DNA of 64,000 nt from Microplitis mediator (GCF_029852145.1 NC_079972.1:6335795-6399794), one strand, 5' to 3'. Shown: positions 48,913 to 60,050, numbered from the stretch's first letter. A program made the numbers and translations. The notes: generated by a model not told the origin, from the sequence alone.

Positions 48913-49640
48913 AACTTCCCGCTAAAAAAATTTGAAATAAAAAAAAAAAAAAAAGAAATAGGCAAGTATTGGTTTTGGTTATAGATTTTAAAAACTAAAG
49001 TTTTCATCAAATATCGACGTTTTGGGGTCTAAGGAGCAATTTGTAAACTAATATTGTAATAACTAGTAACTTATAAATTATTATCATTTATATTACAATA
49101 ACAACACTCGAATAAGAAATAACACAATTTACAGTGGTAAAAGAAAGGCAAAAAAAAGAATGTTTATTGAGATACAAGATATTCGTTGTGTAATTGTCAA
49201 TATATGAATGACTGACTCTAGTCGCGTTTCTATAAAACAAGAGAAGAAGGCATTTGTTTTCTAGATATTAAAATATTTAAAAAGATCAGTTTCACTTTCG
49301 TTACAACATCCTCAATACAATTGTATGGTATAATGTTTTATAACTACTACATGACTTGATCGCTCTAGATCATTTTTGCAGTAATTGAAAGGACTTAGTG
49401 AGTCATCAAAATTATTTCTCATATGAGATCAATCGATTTATTAAAATTTGAGTTACTTGAAAAATTTGAAAAAAAATAAATAGTTTAATTTCTGCTAATA
49501 TTTTGGAAACGATCAGATCAATTAATTTCGAAATCTAATCTAATTCATAGTATAGAACTTTTAATTGTCGCAAATGCCGCGTCAATCTGTTAATCTGATC
49601 ACGAGATATCGTGATCGAAAACTTTTGAATAAAATAATTT
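48913..49640 (+). repeat. R1-family repeat, old degenerate copy
   Basis: It begins TTAACTTCCCGCTAAAAAAA, contains CATCAAATATCGACGTTTTG and GGGGTCTAAGGAGC (the head block with changes), and later GTCGCAAATGCCGCGTC and GAGATATCGTGATCG. No (TG)n tract remains. Confidence 0.5.
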
Positions 49641-50032
49641 TTGGTATTTTTATTGAATAACTTTCAAGCCCTGAATAAAATGGCCTAAAAATTATTTTAT
49701 TATTCATTTTGATAATCTTTATTAAATTTTTTGAGGTTTTGAAATTTTATCAGAAATCATGTGTTTCAAGATCATCGTTTTTCAGGTTTCTTTTCTGAGT
49801 TAAACCTCTTTTTAAATTATATACATGTTTTGAATTAAATTTTGTTCAAGTCTTAATAACTAACATTTAAAAAAAAATTTTTCTCGAACATCTTTTAGAG
49901 CTGTTGATAAAAGAATTTATTAAAAAATATACAGTGAAGTAGCTATGTAGTTAGTTTTTTTTTTGGAAAATATTTTACTGTATACGTCGTTAGATTAAAA
50001 TAATAATTTTAGGTTGAGGAAAGTTTTATTTA

Positions 50033-50524
50033 AAGCCATTCTCAGACAGTGCCTCCCACTTTTTAAAAATTTTCAATGTCTTTCAATTGTCATAAGCGTA
50101 TCAAAATTTTATCAATTGATTAAAAACGAATTAAAGCATGAATTTAAAAAATCACAACGTAGTAGCAATTTCGCCAGGATATAGATTTAAAAAAAAATTA
50201 CTTACAGTTAATATCAATTGGAAGTTAAACGAAATTTGTTTCTAAATTTCAGTAAAATCTTCATCTCAACTTTATAATTCGAATTTTCAAATTTTTTAGA
50301 CTAAAATTTATTCAACAAATTTTTTTCAACTCCTAACTTATAACAGCTGTACGTAAATTTTTTAAAGTTCTATATCTCGGCGAAATTACTATTACGTTGT
50401 TCTTTTTTCAATTGAGGTTTTAATTGTTCTTTAATTGATGAAATTAATTTGTATACGGTTATGACAGATGAAAGTCATTGCTTATTTTTAAAAAGTGGGG
50501 GGCACTATCTGCGAATACCCTTAA
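50033..50524. mobile_element. R3 MITE-like element, copy 2
   Basis: Left TAAAGCCATTCTCAGACAGT and right CACTATCTGCGAATACCCTT are inverted. Just inside, CCTCCCACTTTTTAAAAA mirrors TTTTTAAAAAGTGGGGGG. The interior matches 23660-24119. It lies about 240 bp from the 3' end of the macro-domain gene. No open frame. Confidence 0.6.
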
Positions 50525-50765
50525 AATTGGTGAAAAAATAATAATTGGGTTGGATATAAAAACTACGACGTTATTAATTGCTTGCAAACTGTTTAATCTG
50601 TAGCAAAATATTTTTGGAGCAATTCCTCATAAATTTCTTTATCAGTATCTAGGAATAGACAAAAAATAACTTTTTCAATCTGTAAAAATATAGACAAACA
50701 TATTAATATGAATTATTTGAGGCAAAATAATAACAATGGTGATAATTAATAATAAAAAATTGATA

Positions 50766-52637
50766 TCAAATTACATCGTTAACATTTTCTTGTAAAAATT
50801 GTTTGACTGTAGTTATAGCAACTTTAGCAGCTGGTCTTTGAGGATATCCATAAACTCCAGTAGATATACATGGAAAAGCAATTGTTTTTAGATTATTTTG
50901 TTTAGCGACATTAAGACTATTTAAGTAACATTCTTTGAGTTTTCCTGGGTTTTCTCCACGTGGTCCAACAGTATGAATAACATCTAACAATTAAATTTTT
51001 TCTTTTAATAAAAAGTAATATTTTTGATTTATCATACTAACATTTAGCTGGCAACTTATAACCTCCTGTTATTTTTGCTTCACCAACTCTGCATCCATTT
51101 AATGTTGCACATTCTTTTTTGAGATTTGGCCCACTAGCCCTATGAATAGCTCCATCAACTATTGAATGAAATGGTTTCATAAATTATCAATTTGATAATA
51201 ATAATTATTATTACTATGGGTTATGTAATAGATAGTGAAAGTAACAAAATTTATTTATAATTATCATTACCTCCACCACCACCAAGCAGACTTGAATTTG
51301 CAGCATTGACAATAGCATCTATTTCTAAAGACGTAATGTCACCTTGCATTATCGATATTTTATTGGCTAACTCTTTTTTAGTCTTCTCTATTTCTTCAGT
51401 ATCAATTGACTTTATGGAATCTTTATTCTTTCTCCAATAATCTGGCCATGTCATAAGTTGATCTGAAGTTATTATATCAGCTGTGTGATAATATTTTCTT
51501 TTCTCTACTAATTCCATCTTTAAAAATCGTTCTAAAAAATTAATTAAATGTCATTACTTGAAAATAATTTGCAATTGTGTTATAATAAATCTGTGCTCAT
51601 GTTGGAAAGTATGTTTTATTAGAACAAATTTGGAGTAAAAACAATTAAAATTTGAGGCATCAGACTTGGGTTATTAGTTGCAAAATCACTTGGAGAAATT
51701 AATTTTTTGTTGTACTTCCAATTTGCGTGTTTTTGAGGATTACGCCATTTATTTTTTATTATTTTAAATGTATTTCTAACTGCTGTTACATATTATATAT
51801 TTTTTTTTATTCAAAGATTCATATTCAAATTTTAAAACGTTCTTAAAAATAAAATTTAACTATTAAACTAAAATAACATGTATGATTATATCATGTTTAA
51901 GTCGGCAAATATCTATACTTTCAATAAAACCAGTTAAATTAGATTGTAAATAAAGCTATCGATGAGAACTATCACTACATTGGATAAGCTTTTCTATGAT
52001 AATATAAATAATTTATTCAATTAATATAATATGTAAAAACATTTTTTCAACATGAACATGACAGTAAAAACGTTATCATACATATTTATAGATTTTTTTA
52101 TAAAACAAAAAAAAATTGTATCATCGAGTCCCCAACTTTCATAATTAATATTTGTTGACTTAAAAAATACAAAAAGTGAAATATTAACGATAAAAAATTG
52201 GCAATCTAATTTCATCCATTTTTCTTATGTACAATAAGGTGAAAGACCTAATACTCGATCAGGAACATTATTGTTTGAATAATTTTATTATTAAAATAAC
52301 ATTCAGTAGGCGGGTTAGCTGTTTACTAGCTTTAATTAATATCAAAGATATCTAATTTTAATTAATCAAAAAAACTGAGAATAGAAATTTTGTCAATATA
52401 ATCCTATTAAATCATGTATAATAAGTATTTTATTTTCTACCTTTCTCTGTTTCAAACGACATTTTAGAAAATTTTCGTGATTTTGGTGAATTCAAAGTGA
52501 CCAAGTTTTCAAAAATCCTTTCTACCTGAACCGGCAATTTGTTGGTGGTAATCTGAAAACAAAAAAATAAATTCCGCTGTTAATTGTTATTTTTTATTTA
52601 TATATAGTATTCTTAATCTTACATTTAATTTCAACAT
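50766..52637 (-). CDS. MACROD: MACROD-type macro-domain mono-ADP-ribosyl hydrolase, 240 aa, five exons
   Basis: Enzymes of this family remove ADP-ribose from proteins (and deacetylate O-acetyl-ADP-ribose). Exons on the minus strand: 52637-52623, 52552-52441, 51531-51271, 51158-51042 and 50983-50766, all GT-AG, phases consistent, stop TGA at 50768-50766. Landmarks: a PDYW region upstream of the domain, GDITSLEIDAIVNAAN (106-121), the glycine loop GGGGVDGAIH (126-135), VIHTVGP (170-176) and the second substrate loop STGVYGYP (209-216). The Asp in VDGAIH and the Tyr in GVYG are the residues expected in MacroD1/2 active sites. Exon 1 codes for only five residues (MLKLN) and joins a 37-residue exon. 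The first about 35 residues are basic and hydroxylated with few acids, so a mitochondrial presequence as in MACROD1 is possible; an internal start (Met 36 or 48) would give a cytosolic form. Orthology to MACROD1 versus MACROD2 is not resolved. Confidence 0.93.
51779..52440. other. Intron 2 of the macro-domain gene
   Basis: AT-rich intron sequence (the whole intron is 51532-52440). No nested gene or bounded element is seen. Confidence 0.7.
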
Positions 52638-53032
52638 TGTTCTTTAAATGAAATGAAATTTCTCTAACTTACTAATTAATTTTATTTCCTCGGAACAATA
52701 TATATTGTTTTTATTAGTCGATACTTATGTTTTTAGAACTGTTTTTTTTTTTTTTAATTTTTATTATTTATACTTAATAAACTATCACGCAATTGAAATG
52801 ACGGGCAAAAAAAAAAAATAAGCAAATTCATTTATCTGTATTACCAATTCGCCATCTGGTGATGAAATAACAATACTAATTATTTGAGTAATTTTTAATA
52901 AATTTTTATTGATAAGAAAGTAGAGATTGAATCATATAATCATTCATAATATTAATATGTAATTATGAACAAAAAAAAAAAAAAATTACATTAAAGTTTG
53001 AATATGTGTTACAGTAAAGATATTATACATAT

Positions 53033-54568
53033 TTAAGTTCGTTTTCCAAGTGCTTTTTGCGTCAATTCAGTTTTCTTTTGAGCTGCCATTTCTTTTTGCT
53101 TTTTTTCATCCTCTCTTCGTTTCGCTGCATCTTCTCTTTGTTGTTTAATTATGGCTAAACGCGCTAAATCAGCACGTGCTTCGTCAGTTTTTCCTGCAGC
53201 ATGGAGTTTTTGATAATTTGCATATGCTCGTTGTTTTTCTATTTGTTCCCTGTAAAAACAAAAAAAAAATTTTTTTTTAATATTATCACTAATACAGTAG
53301 CAATTGTTATAACCAAGTAACTTAGTTTTTACTATACCTTAAATTAGTTCTGTTTACTACAATATACTTTTACCAAATAATTTATGTATATTTTCTTATC
53401 AATTAATTATAATTTACATTTTAATCATCAATTAGGAATATATGAGTAAACATTTACATGTGTTCAAACTTGTTATTAAAATATGATGAAACTTAAATTA
53501 ATTTTTGGCAATATGTGATAACTTAATTTATCATTACTTGATGACTTGTATTTTTAATTACAAATTATAATATTTTTACGGAGTAAATTAAATACTAGTA
53601 TTACTTTATCTACAATTCAATTTTTTTTTTTAATAAAATTTATTAAAATATCGCATTAGTAATCGTATGAGTGATAATTGAACTAGAAATTGAATGAGCG
53701 TTGATAATTATCAATATATAATTCAAAATTACTGTTTTTAATAAGCAATGACTAAAATTATTAATTAAACATTAACGAAAAAAAGTAAATAAAGAAATTA
53801 TTAATAAAAATACAGACCTTTCTCTTCGAGAGAGTTCAGGCTTTGTAGTTTCAGCTAATGACTCATTCAATTTCGATAATTTTTTGGTTTTCTTCTGCAC
53901 CCTATTTGGATTTTCTACTTCAATTAAATTTTCCACGCCTTTAGCTTTACCCTAAAAATGAAAAAAAAAAATGTGTTATGAAGAATTTATTCATTTAATA
54001 ATATAACTTAAGTTATTCTATTATTACTTCAGTTTCTGAATCTACTTCGGATTCACTATCACTGTCATCGGACTCCGAAGCATCAGGATCTACAGACTTG
54101 GCACTGCTAGCTTTAGGTTCCTCATCTTCATCACTCGATGTATCACTTTGTTTTTTATTTTGCTATAAAAAAAAGGACATCATTCTATAAATTTCTATGT
54201 TTATTGTCACCGAAATACTCGGAAACTTAGTACTTTAAAAAAATAATATTTCTCCAAGGTTTTCCGCGGATGGTTAACCTATAAAATACTGACTCTCCAC
54301 TTTTTTCGTTCTTCATCCTGACGCCGTTGCTCTTCCAATTCTTCAGGATTGGTGAAATGACGATTTCGACCCTTGTGATTAACAAATTTTCCTATGAACA
54401 AAAAAAAAAATAAATATAAATTGTAATCAAGATAACAATATACACATCATCAAAAAGAACCTTGAAAAGTTGTAGAGGTTGTAAAATTTATATTAATAAA
54501 AAAATTATTTACTTTCTCACAGTATTATTCTAAATAGAAAACTTTTTTATTAAATTACCTCGTGGCAT
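53033..54568 (-). CDS. PDAP1: PDAP1 / HASPP28, 28-kDa heat- and acid-stable phosphoprotein, 197 aa, five exons
   Basis: This is a small, highly charged protein of the PDGFA-associated protein 1 family; its biochemical role is poorly defined. Exons on the minus strand: 54568-54559, 54391-54294, 54162-54028, 53951-53818 and 53249-53033, all GT-AG with matching phases. The N-terminus MPRGKFVNHKGRNRHFTNPE matches the family opening (basic, then a NPEE/SPEE motif). Next come an acidic Ser/Asp/Glu region (residues about 37-81, likely CK2-type phosphorylation), the conserved KGVENLIEVENPNRVQKKTK block (about 85-104), a LSRREREQIEKQ segment, and the hallmark AGKTDEARADLARLAIIKQQ region followed by a Lys/Arg/Glu coiled-coil tail. 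Length is slightly above the roughly 180 residues usual in vertebrates. Exon 1 carries only 10 coding bases. It ends about 400 bp from the start of the macro-domain gene, same strand. Confidence 0.95.
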
Positions 54569-55301
54569 TTTTTTAATTTAAATTTTATTTTTTAATTTAA
54601 AAAAATTGTGAATTAAAAGTTTGTTTGCTGTAAAACGTATTGAAGTTCGTGACGTTAATTTTAATACAAAATTCAGTTTATTGAGAACAATTGAGAAGTT
54701 AGATCTGGTTGGATTATTTGGAGCTAGGAGAGCTATGTCGACGCCTGCGCGAACGTTTTTACTTTGAAGGCCATACATTTTTTCTTGTTGAACACTCTAT
54801 AGAGGTCGTTGATGTTCATTTCGATAATTTTTTTTAAAAACGACAACATTATAGAAAATTATAAAGATAGCTATAATATTTTGATCCACTTGTTTATATA
54901 AAATTCCATTCAGAATATGATTATTATGAATAAAAATATTTAATTACTTAAATTAAAAAAAAAAAAAAATTTTTTTTGTTCAAGATAAAAAATTTATCTT
55001 ACTCATTAACATACATAGTGACGGGTGAGTGATTTTTTCTGACTGAAAATAAAAAAAAAAAAAAATCTGTGTTTCAACAAGAGGTTGAATGTTTCTGAAC
55101 GAATACATAGAATACAATTCGGGATATGTTTAGAGAGATTGCTTATCACTTTATACCAAACCAATTTTTATGTAGACATTTCACGTTACAAAGTTTTTTT
55201 TTTTTTACCTATATACAGTGACGTTTCGAACACACCCTAGTATTGGTCAATCATAAATACAAATAAGTTAGCAATTTTTTTAGCTTCCGGAAAAATGCAT
55301 A
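54569..55301. other. PDAP1 5' flank
   Basis: GC-richer sequence at about 54620-54770 (with GACGCCTGCGCGAACG near 54740) is likely the PDAP1 promoter or 5' UTR. The rest is AT-rich with no feature. Confidence 0.4.
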
Positions 55302-55442
55302 CTCTCTAAACATGAATAAGTGAAATAAGTGAATATTCACTACTTCGGAGTGCCAATCGAACCACTTTTTGCAATTAGTGGTTCGATTTGCACTTTGAAT
55401 GAGTGAATATTCACTTGTTTTCACTAAGTCATGTTTAGAGAG
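55302..55442. mobile_element. 141-bp MITE with TA duplication (CTCTCTAAACATGA ends)
   Basis: Ends CTCTCTAAACATGA and its inverse TCATGTTTAGAGAG, mirrored inner blocks AGTGAATATTCACT and AATCGAACCAC / GTGGTTCGATT, and TA on both sides. The flanks (TTAGCTTCCGG...GCA before, AGACGAACTTCCTCGGAAG after) match an uninterrupted stretch at 58989-59025, which supplies an empty site and supports a 2-bp target duplication. A TA duplication fits Tc1/mariner-type MITEs. Confidence 0.8.
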
Positions 55443-55637
55443 TAAGACGAACTTCCTCGGAAGATTTTCATCATTCGAGTCCAATAAATATTTAAAAAGA
55501 TTGAAGGTAGGAAAATCCGGTTTTCGCGACGACTCGATTATAGAGCACAACCTCTCCTGCTATCGTGTCAGAGGCGTGCAATTAATTAGAAATTTAAAAT
55601 TTGAGAATTTGTTGGGTACGACCAGTACGACCCAGTC

Positions 55638-55985
55638 AGGTAGTACTATCATTTTTAGAATTGACGTTCAGAATTTAATGAAACTTGGCATATTGGCACA
55701 TTATTATATGATAATGAACCAGTTAAATTTTTAAAGGTCTACAGAAAGCTGAAAAAAGGATATAAATATTAAAAAATGTTTGTCTTTACCATTGATCCTT
55801 ATGGAAAATCACATAGTTTACTCTATTTCATAAAATGTGACTTCAGATTTCAATGAAAGTGATATCAGCGGAAAGAAAAAAATGCTTAGAATATTTTGGT
55901 TAGTCAGAATCTGAGCTTCAGAGCTTGTGATAAGAGTAATTAGTACATAATTAAGAAAAATGTAGTATGTTACTAAGATGGGTGC
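55638..55985 (-). repeat. R2 dispersed repeat, copy 2
   Basis: Reverse complement of 30975-31315 with scattered differences. Matching blocks include AGAATTTAATGAAACTTGGC, ATAATGAACCAGTT, TTCAATGAAAGTGATATCA and CAGAATCTGAG. No coding region. Confidence 0.6.
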
Positions 55986-56643
55986 CACAACCTGTGCCTA
56001 ACGGAGGTTACACAAAACGCACATTTGCATAAAAAGTAAAAGTGTGTAGTGGCACGTATGAATAAACGAACGACAGATAAAAGTTACGGTCGGAGAAACG
56101 TCAGAATGAACAACGTAATGGATGCATAATGTCCGTTCTGATGAACGTTATCTCTGAATAAAGTTCCTTTCGATAAACCGAACATTTGATTAAAGTAAGA
56201 TTTGTAGAAACGGAAAAACGAAAAACGAGACATTTGTAGAAACGGAGGAACGGAGAATGAGACGTTTGAATAAACGCGGGTAACAGAGAACGAGATGTAT
56301 GTAGAAACATAGGAACGAGGAACGTGACATGTGAACAGCGTGCGGAACGGTTAACGTGAGGTTTCCCTGATAGCCACACCTTACTCAGTAAGGTCTGCAG
56401 AACAACACTTTCGGCTAACTTAGCGAGAAAGTTTCTGGCAAACCTTGGCTGGATAATACTTTCCTTTCAGTTGGCTTCAGAATACGGCAGTAGCTTGAAT
56501 CAACTTAACGTCATTGTCTGACAGTAACAATTGTAGTCAATTTGAATTCAAGTTACAGACAATGTACTGTCAACTTAAAGGTAACTGTTTGCTCTCCAAC
56601 ACTTTCCTTCAAATTGGCTTCAAAATGTGGCACACTAATAGCA

Positions 56644-57246
56644 GGCGAATACTCATCTATACTCAAAATTTCTTTACTCAAGCACAAAGACGACATCTAT
56701 ACTCAGTGACAACTATGTTCAATGACAACTGTACTCCACTAAATTTTTGTAGACATCTCATCTATATTATGTTTACTCAAAGTCCTCTATATTCAAAGAC
56801 ATCTTTACTCAATATCCACAGATAAAAAATATTGTCGATAATGAAGTAATTCATAGATAAGACTATTCGGAAAGTCGATAACGAAGAAAATTAAAAAAGT
56901 ATTTAAATATTAAATGAAGAAAAATTAATTTTTAAAATAAAAATAAAATGTTTTTATCATTTTTACTTTGAAAACGATTTTAAAAACATTTTACAAGAGC
57001 GTTTTTGTTAAGCTTTTGATTTAATTATAATTAATTAGTTATTTATAATTTCTCATGATATATTGGTCTGAAATAAATGAAAAAAAGAAATTATTAAAAG
57101 AAAAAACAATTTCATAAATAAAATGTTATTCATTAAATTCAAAATTTATTCAAAGTAGGTAGTACTTAACATTAACTAGTGATATTTCATAATAAAAAAA
57201 TCAAAAATTAATTGAGCTGAAATATCAAAATGGATGAGTATTCGCC
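56644..57246. mobile_element. hAT-like MITE with 8-bp duplication
   Basis: Ends GGCGAATACTCATC and its inverse GATGAGTATTCGCC. An exact 8-bp duplication TAATAGCA occupies 56636-56643 and 57247-57254. An 8-bp duplication is the hallmark of hAT elements. The interior is AT-rich with TTTACTCAA / CATCTATACTCA words near the left end. No transposase. Confidence 0.8.
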
Positions 57247-57889
57247 TAATAGCACAGTTTGCTTTAGCAAAAGTTTACTTTACAAAAGTTTCCTTCAATT
57301 ATTCGTCGACTTGGGACATTTCCGTTTTTTACGATAATTTGTATGCAACTTGCTATTCAATTTAACGTAAATTTACTACCCGAATTAGAATGTAAATTCA
57401 CTTCAAAAGTTGACTAGAAAAAAGTTGGTGTCAATTTTCAGGCAAATTTTATGTCAATTTATTGTTAATTTGACTTGAAAAATTGTGAAGTATTTTTTTA
57501 CCGTCAAATTGTAGAAATTTTTATGTATAAATTTGCTTACCTTCTGAAATGGTAAGAAAGAACATTACCGACTTTTTTTTATCGTAAAAAAAGTTACTTC
57601 CTAAATTGAGGAAAACCCTCTGCCCTGATAGTCACCCTAACCGTAAGTTAACTACAAGCTACTGCCGTAATCTAAAGGTAACTTAAAGGAAAGTGTTGGA
57701 GAGCAAGCAGGTTACCTTTAAGTTGACAGTAAGTTGTCTGTTAAGTTGAATTCTATTTGACAACAAGTATTACTGTCAGACAATAACGCTAAGTTGATTG
57801 AAAGTTTCACTTCAAATTGATGGCAAGTTTTTCTGTCAAGTTACATTCAAGCTACTGCCGTATTCTGAAGCCAACTTAAAGGAAAGTAT

Positions 57890-58390
57890 CCCTAATAGCA
57901 CAGTTTGCTTGAGCAAAAGTTTACTGTACAAAAGTTTCGTTGAATTTTTTTTCAAATTCCCGTCAACTTCGGACTTTTCCGTTTTTTACGACAAGTTGTA
58001 TGCAACTTGCTATTGAATTTGAGGTAAATTCAATGCCCGAATTAGAATGCAAATTCACTTCAAAAGTTGACTAGAAAAAAGTTGTCTTTAATTGTCAGGT
58101 AAATTTTATGTCAATTTATCGTTAATTTGACTTGAAAAATTGTTAAGTATATTTTTACGCTCAACTTGTAGACAATTTTATGTATAAATTTGCTTACCTT
58201 TTGAAATGGTAAGAATGAACATTACCGACCGTTTTTTTTCGTACAAGTTTACCTTAAAATTGAAGAAAAATTAACCGCAAATTTTTATTTTCAACTTTTG
58301 CTGTGAAATTGTCTGCAAATTTGGGCAGCAGATTTCAGGTAATTTCAACATTAAATTACCGTCAATTTTAATGCAAAGAGGCTATTAGGG
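57890..58390. mobile_element. Element E9: CCCTAATAGC-ended insert with a visible empty site
   Basis: Left CCCTAATAGCACAG, right GAGGCTATTAGGG, AT on both sides (57888-57889 and 58391-58392). The surrounding arm reads GGAAAGTAT / ATTATCCAA; the other arm of the same host element (inverse of 56448-56468) reads GGAAAGTATTATCCAG without the insert. This shows directly that 501 bp were inserted and that two bases (AT) were duplicated. Confidence 0.85.
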
Positions 58391-58906
58391 ATTATCCAAC
58401 TAAGGTTTGCCAGAAACTTTCTCGTTAAGTTAGCCGAAAGTGTTGCTCTGTAAGCCTTACTGAGTAATGTGTGGCTATCAGGGTGATAGCACGAGTTGCT
58501 CGTCAAAAAGTTGGCATTCATTAGTTTGCGACCAACTTGACGACAAGTTGTCGACAACTCTAGCTTTTGCAACTTTTGGCTACAGGTTACCGCCAACTTT
58601 CTGAGAAAGTGTCTATCAACTTTGGAAATACCAACTTTTGCGGCTAACTTGGCGACTAGTTGCGACTGTTAGTTTGACGCCAGTTTCTAGCCAACTCGGC
58701 TATCAGGGAAATTAACCGCAAATTGTTCATTTTAACTTTTGCTGTCAAATTGTCGGCAAATTCGAGCAGCAGGTAATTTCAACATCAAATTACTGTCAAT
58801 TTCAAGCTAAAGTGGCTATTAGGGCAGTAGCTTGAAGTTAACTTAGGTTAAGGTGGCTATCAGGGTTTTAACTTTAAGCTACTGCCGTATTCTGAAGCCA
58901 ACTTAA

Positions 58907-59107
58907 GGCTGGGCCGCACCTAACGAAGTCCTGAATTTAAGAATTCTAATTATTTATTAAATAATTATCATAACAGCAATTTTATTAGCTTCCGACTAAA
59001 AGCAGAAGACGAACTTCCTCGGAAGATTTTCATCATCCGAGTCCCATAAATATTCAAAAAGTAATTAGAATTCGTAAATTCAGGATTTCGTTAGGTGCGG
59101 CCCACCC
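58907..59107. mobile_element. 201-bp MITE with TTAA target (piggyBac-like)
   Basis: TIRs GG(C/G)TGGGCCGCACCTAAC continue for about 45 bp on each side with few mismatches. TTAA flanks both sides (58903-58906 and 59108-59111). The uninterrupted text GCCAACTTAAAGGAAAG exists at 57870-57886. TTAA duplication is typical of piggyBac (also Kolobok). The interior shares TTAGCTTCCG and GACGAACTTCCTCGGAAG with 55280-55460. Confidence 0.85.
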
Positions 59108-59451
59108 TTAAAGGAAAGTGTTGGAGAGCGAACAGTTACCTTTATATTAAGTTGACAGTACATTGTCTGTAACTTGAATTCAATTTGACTACAAGTGTTA
59201 CTGTCAGACAATGACGTTAAGTTGATTGAAAGTTTCACTTGAAATTAACGGCAAGTTTTTCTGTTAAATTACATTCAGATGACGGCAATTGATTTGCATC
59301 AACTTGCACGCAAGTATTATCCAGGCGAGGCTTGCCAGAAACTTGTCGTTAAGTTAGCCGTAAATGTTTCATTGCAGAACTTGCTGAGCAATTATATTTA
59401 ATTATAAAGTGTGGCTATCAGGGTTATGTATATCACATGATGATGTAGTGT

Positions 59452-59584
59452 CACTGCTGCCAGAACGCGGACGAAAAGCTTCCCTTTCCAAGCATCACTT
59501 TAGCATCACAAATCACATACAGCCGAAACGATGCTTGAGAAGGGGAACTTTACCGAACTTTTCGTCCGCGTTCTGGCAGCAGTG
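59452..59584. mobile_element. 133-bp CACTG-ended hairpin MITE with TGT duplication
   Basis: CACTGCTGCCAGAACGCGGA and its inverse form perfect arms of about 27 bp (through CGAAAAG / CTTTTCG), with further partial pairing inside. TGT lies on both sides (59449-59451 and 59585-59587). It belongs by its ends to the CACNG group but shows a 3-bp duplication, the classical CACTA length. It lies about 370 bp upstream of BUD31. Confidence 0.8.
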
Positions 59585-59956
59585 TGTATAGTGAGACTAC
59601 TGAGAGCTTGCTCATCATTTAATGGTGGGGGTATGGGAATTGCATGCTAACTGAAGGGAACGATCTCAGTAGCTCCAGTATACGTGTAGTGTTTATGTTT
59701 TTATAGGTACATCCATTTATTCAAGCAATTTTTGTATCCTATTAGATTTTCTTACAAGTTAGTGAGAAAATAATACTTGATAGTCCATTTCAGTAATTAT
59801 TTAAACGTGTTTAATCCACGTGAGATATAATAACATTATTTTTTAAAACTGAACCTATAATCAGTAACAACAAATAACACCTTAAGCTAACCTCTAAACG
59901 TTGAAAATATTTGTGAGCATATTTGTAAAGTCAAATTTAGATATTTGATAAAAAAA
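59585..59956 (+). promoter_or_regulatory. 5' flank and probable promoter of BUD31
   Basis: This lies between the hairpin MITE and the BUD31 ATG; no clear TATA box. The stretch just before the ATG is A-rich (ATAAAAAAAATGCC), a usual insect start context. Confidence 0.4.
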
Positions 59957-60050
59957 ATGCCAAAAGTACGTAGAAGTAAGAAACCACCACCAGAAGGATG
60001 GGAACTCATCGAACCAACTTTAGAAGAGTTGGAATCAAAAATGCGTGAAG
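59957..60050 (+). CDS. BUD31: BUD31 (G10) splicing factor, exon 1 only
   Basis: BUD31 is a small nuclear protein of the spliceosome (family length about 144 residues). Exon 1 encodes 31 residues beginning MPKVRRSKKPPPEGWELIEP, which matches the near-invariant family N-terminus, and continues TLEELESKMRE. It ends AAG followed by GTATTT at 60051, phase 1, where the family continues with an Ala codon (MREA). No later exon is found up to 64000, so intron 1 is at least 4 kb. The intron is occupied by the F3 nest (60109-63186). No pseudogene signs in the exon. Confidence 0.9.

Larger units (their letters stand above)
56365..59423. mobile_element. E8 cluster: compound CCCTGATAGCCAC-ended elements with nested insertions
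   Basis: The left end CCCTGATAGCCACACCTTAC (56365) has two inverted partners: one ending 58493 (closest match, right flank TG) and one ending 59423 (flank TT, equal to the left flank TT). Arms of several hundred bp occur three times (plus at 56365-56630; minus at about 57650-58493 and 58870-59423), all dense in AAGTTGAC / GTCAACTT words. Inside are at least three younger insertions (56644-57246, 57890-58390, 58907-59107). A further unit seems to run 58494-58704, ending GGCTATCAGGG. It carries no gene of its own. Outer boundaries are uncertain. Confidence 0.6.

Noticed and set aside
54578..54778. 66-codon minus-strand frame upstream of PDAP1
   Set aside because: Lies in the 5' flank or UTR, not joined to the PDAP1 start, and has no family resemblance.
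56365..58493. Treating 56365-58493 as one clean element
   Set aside because: End similarity is the best available, but the flanks are TT and TG, so no duplication supports it. It is reported as part of a compound cluster instead.
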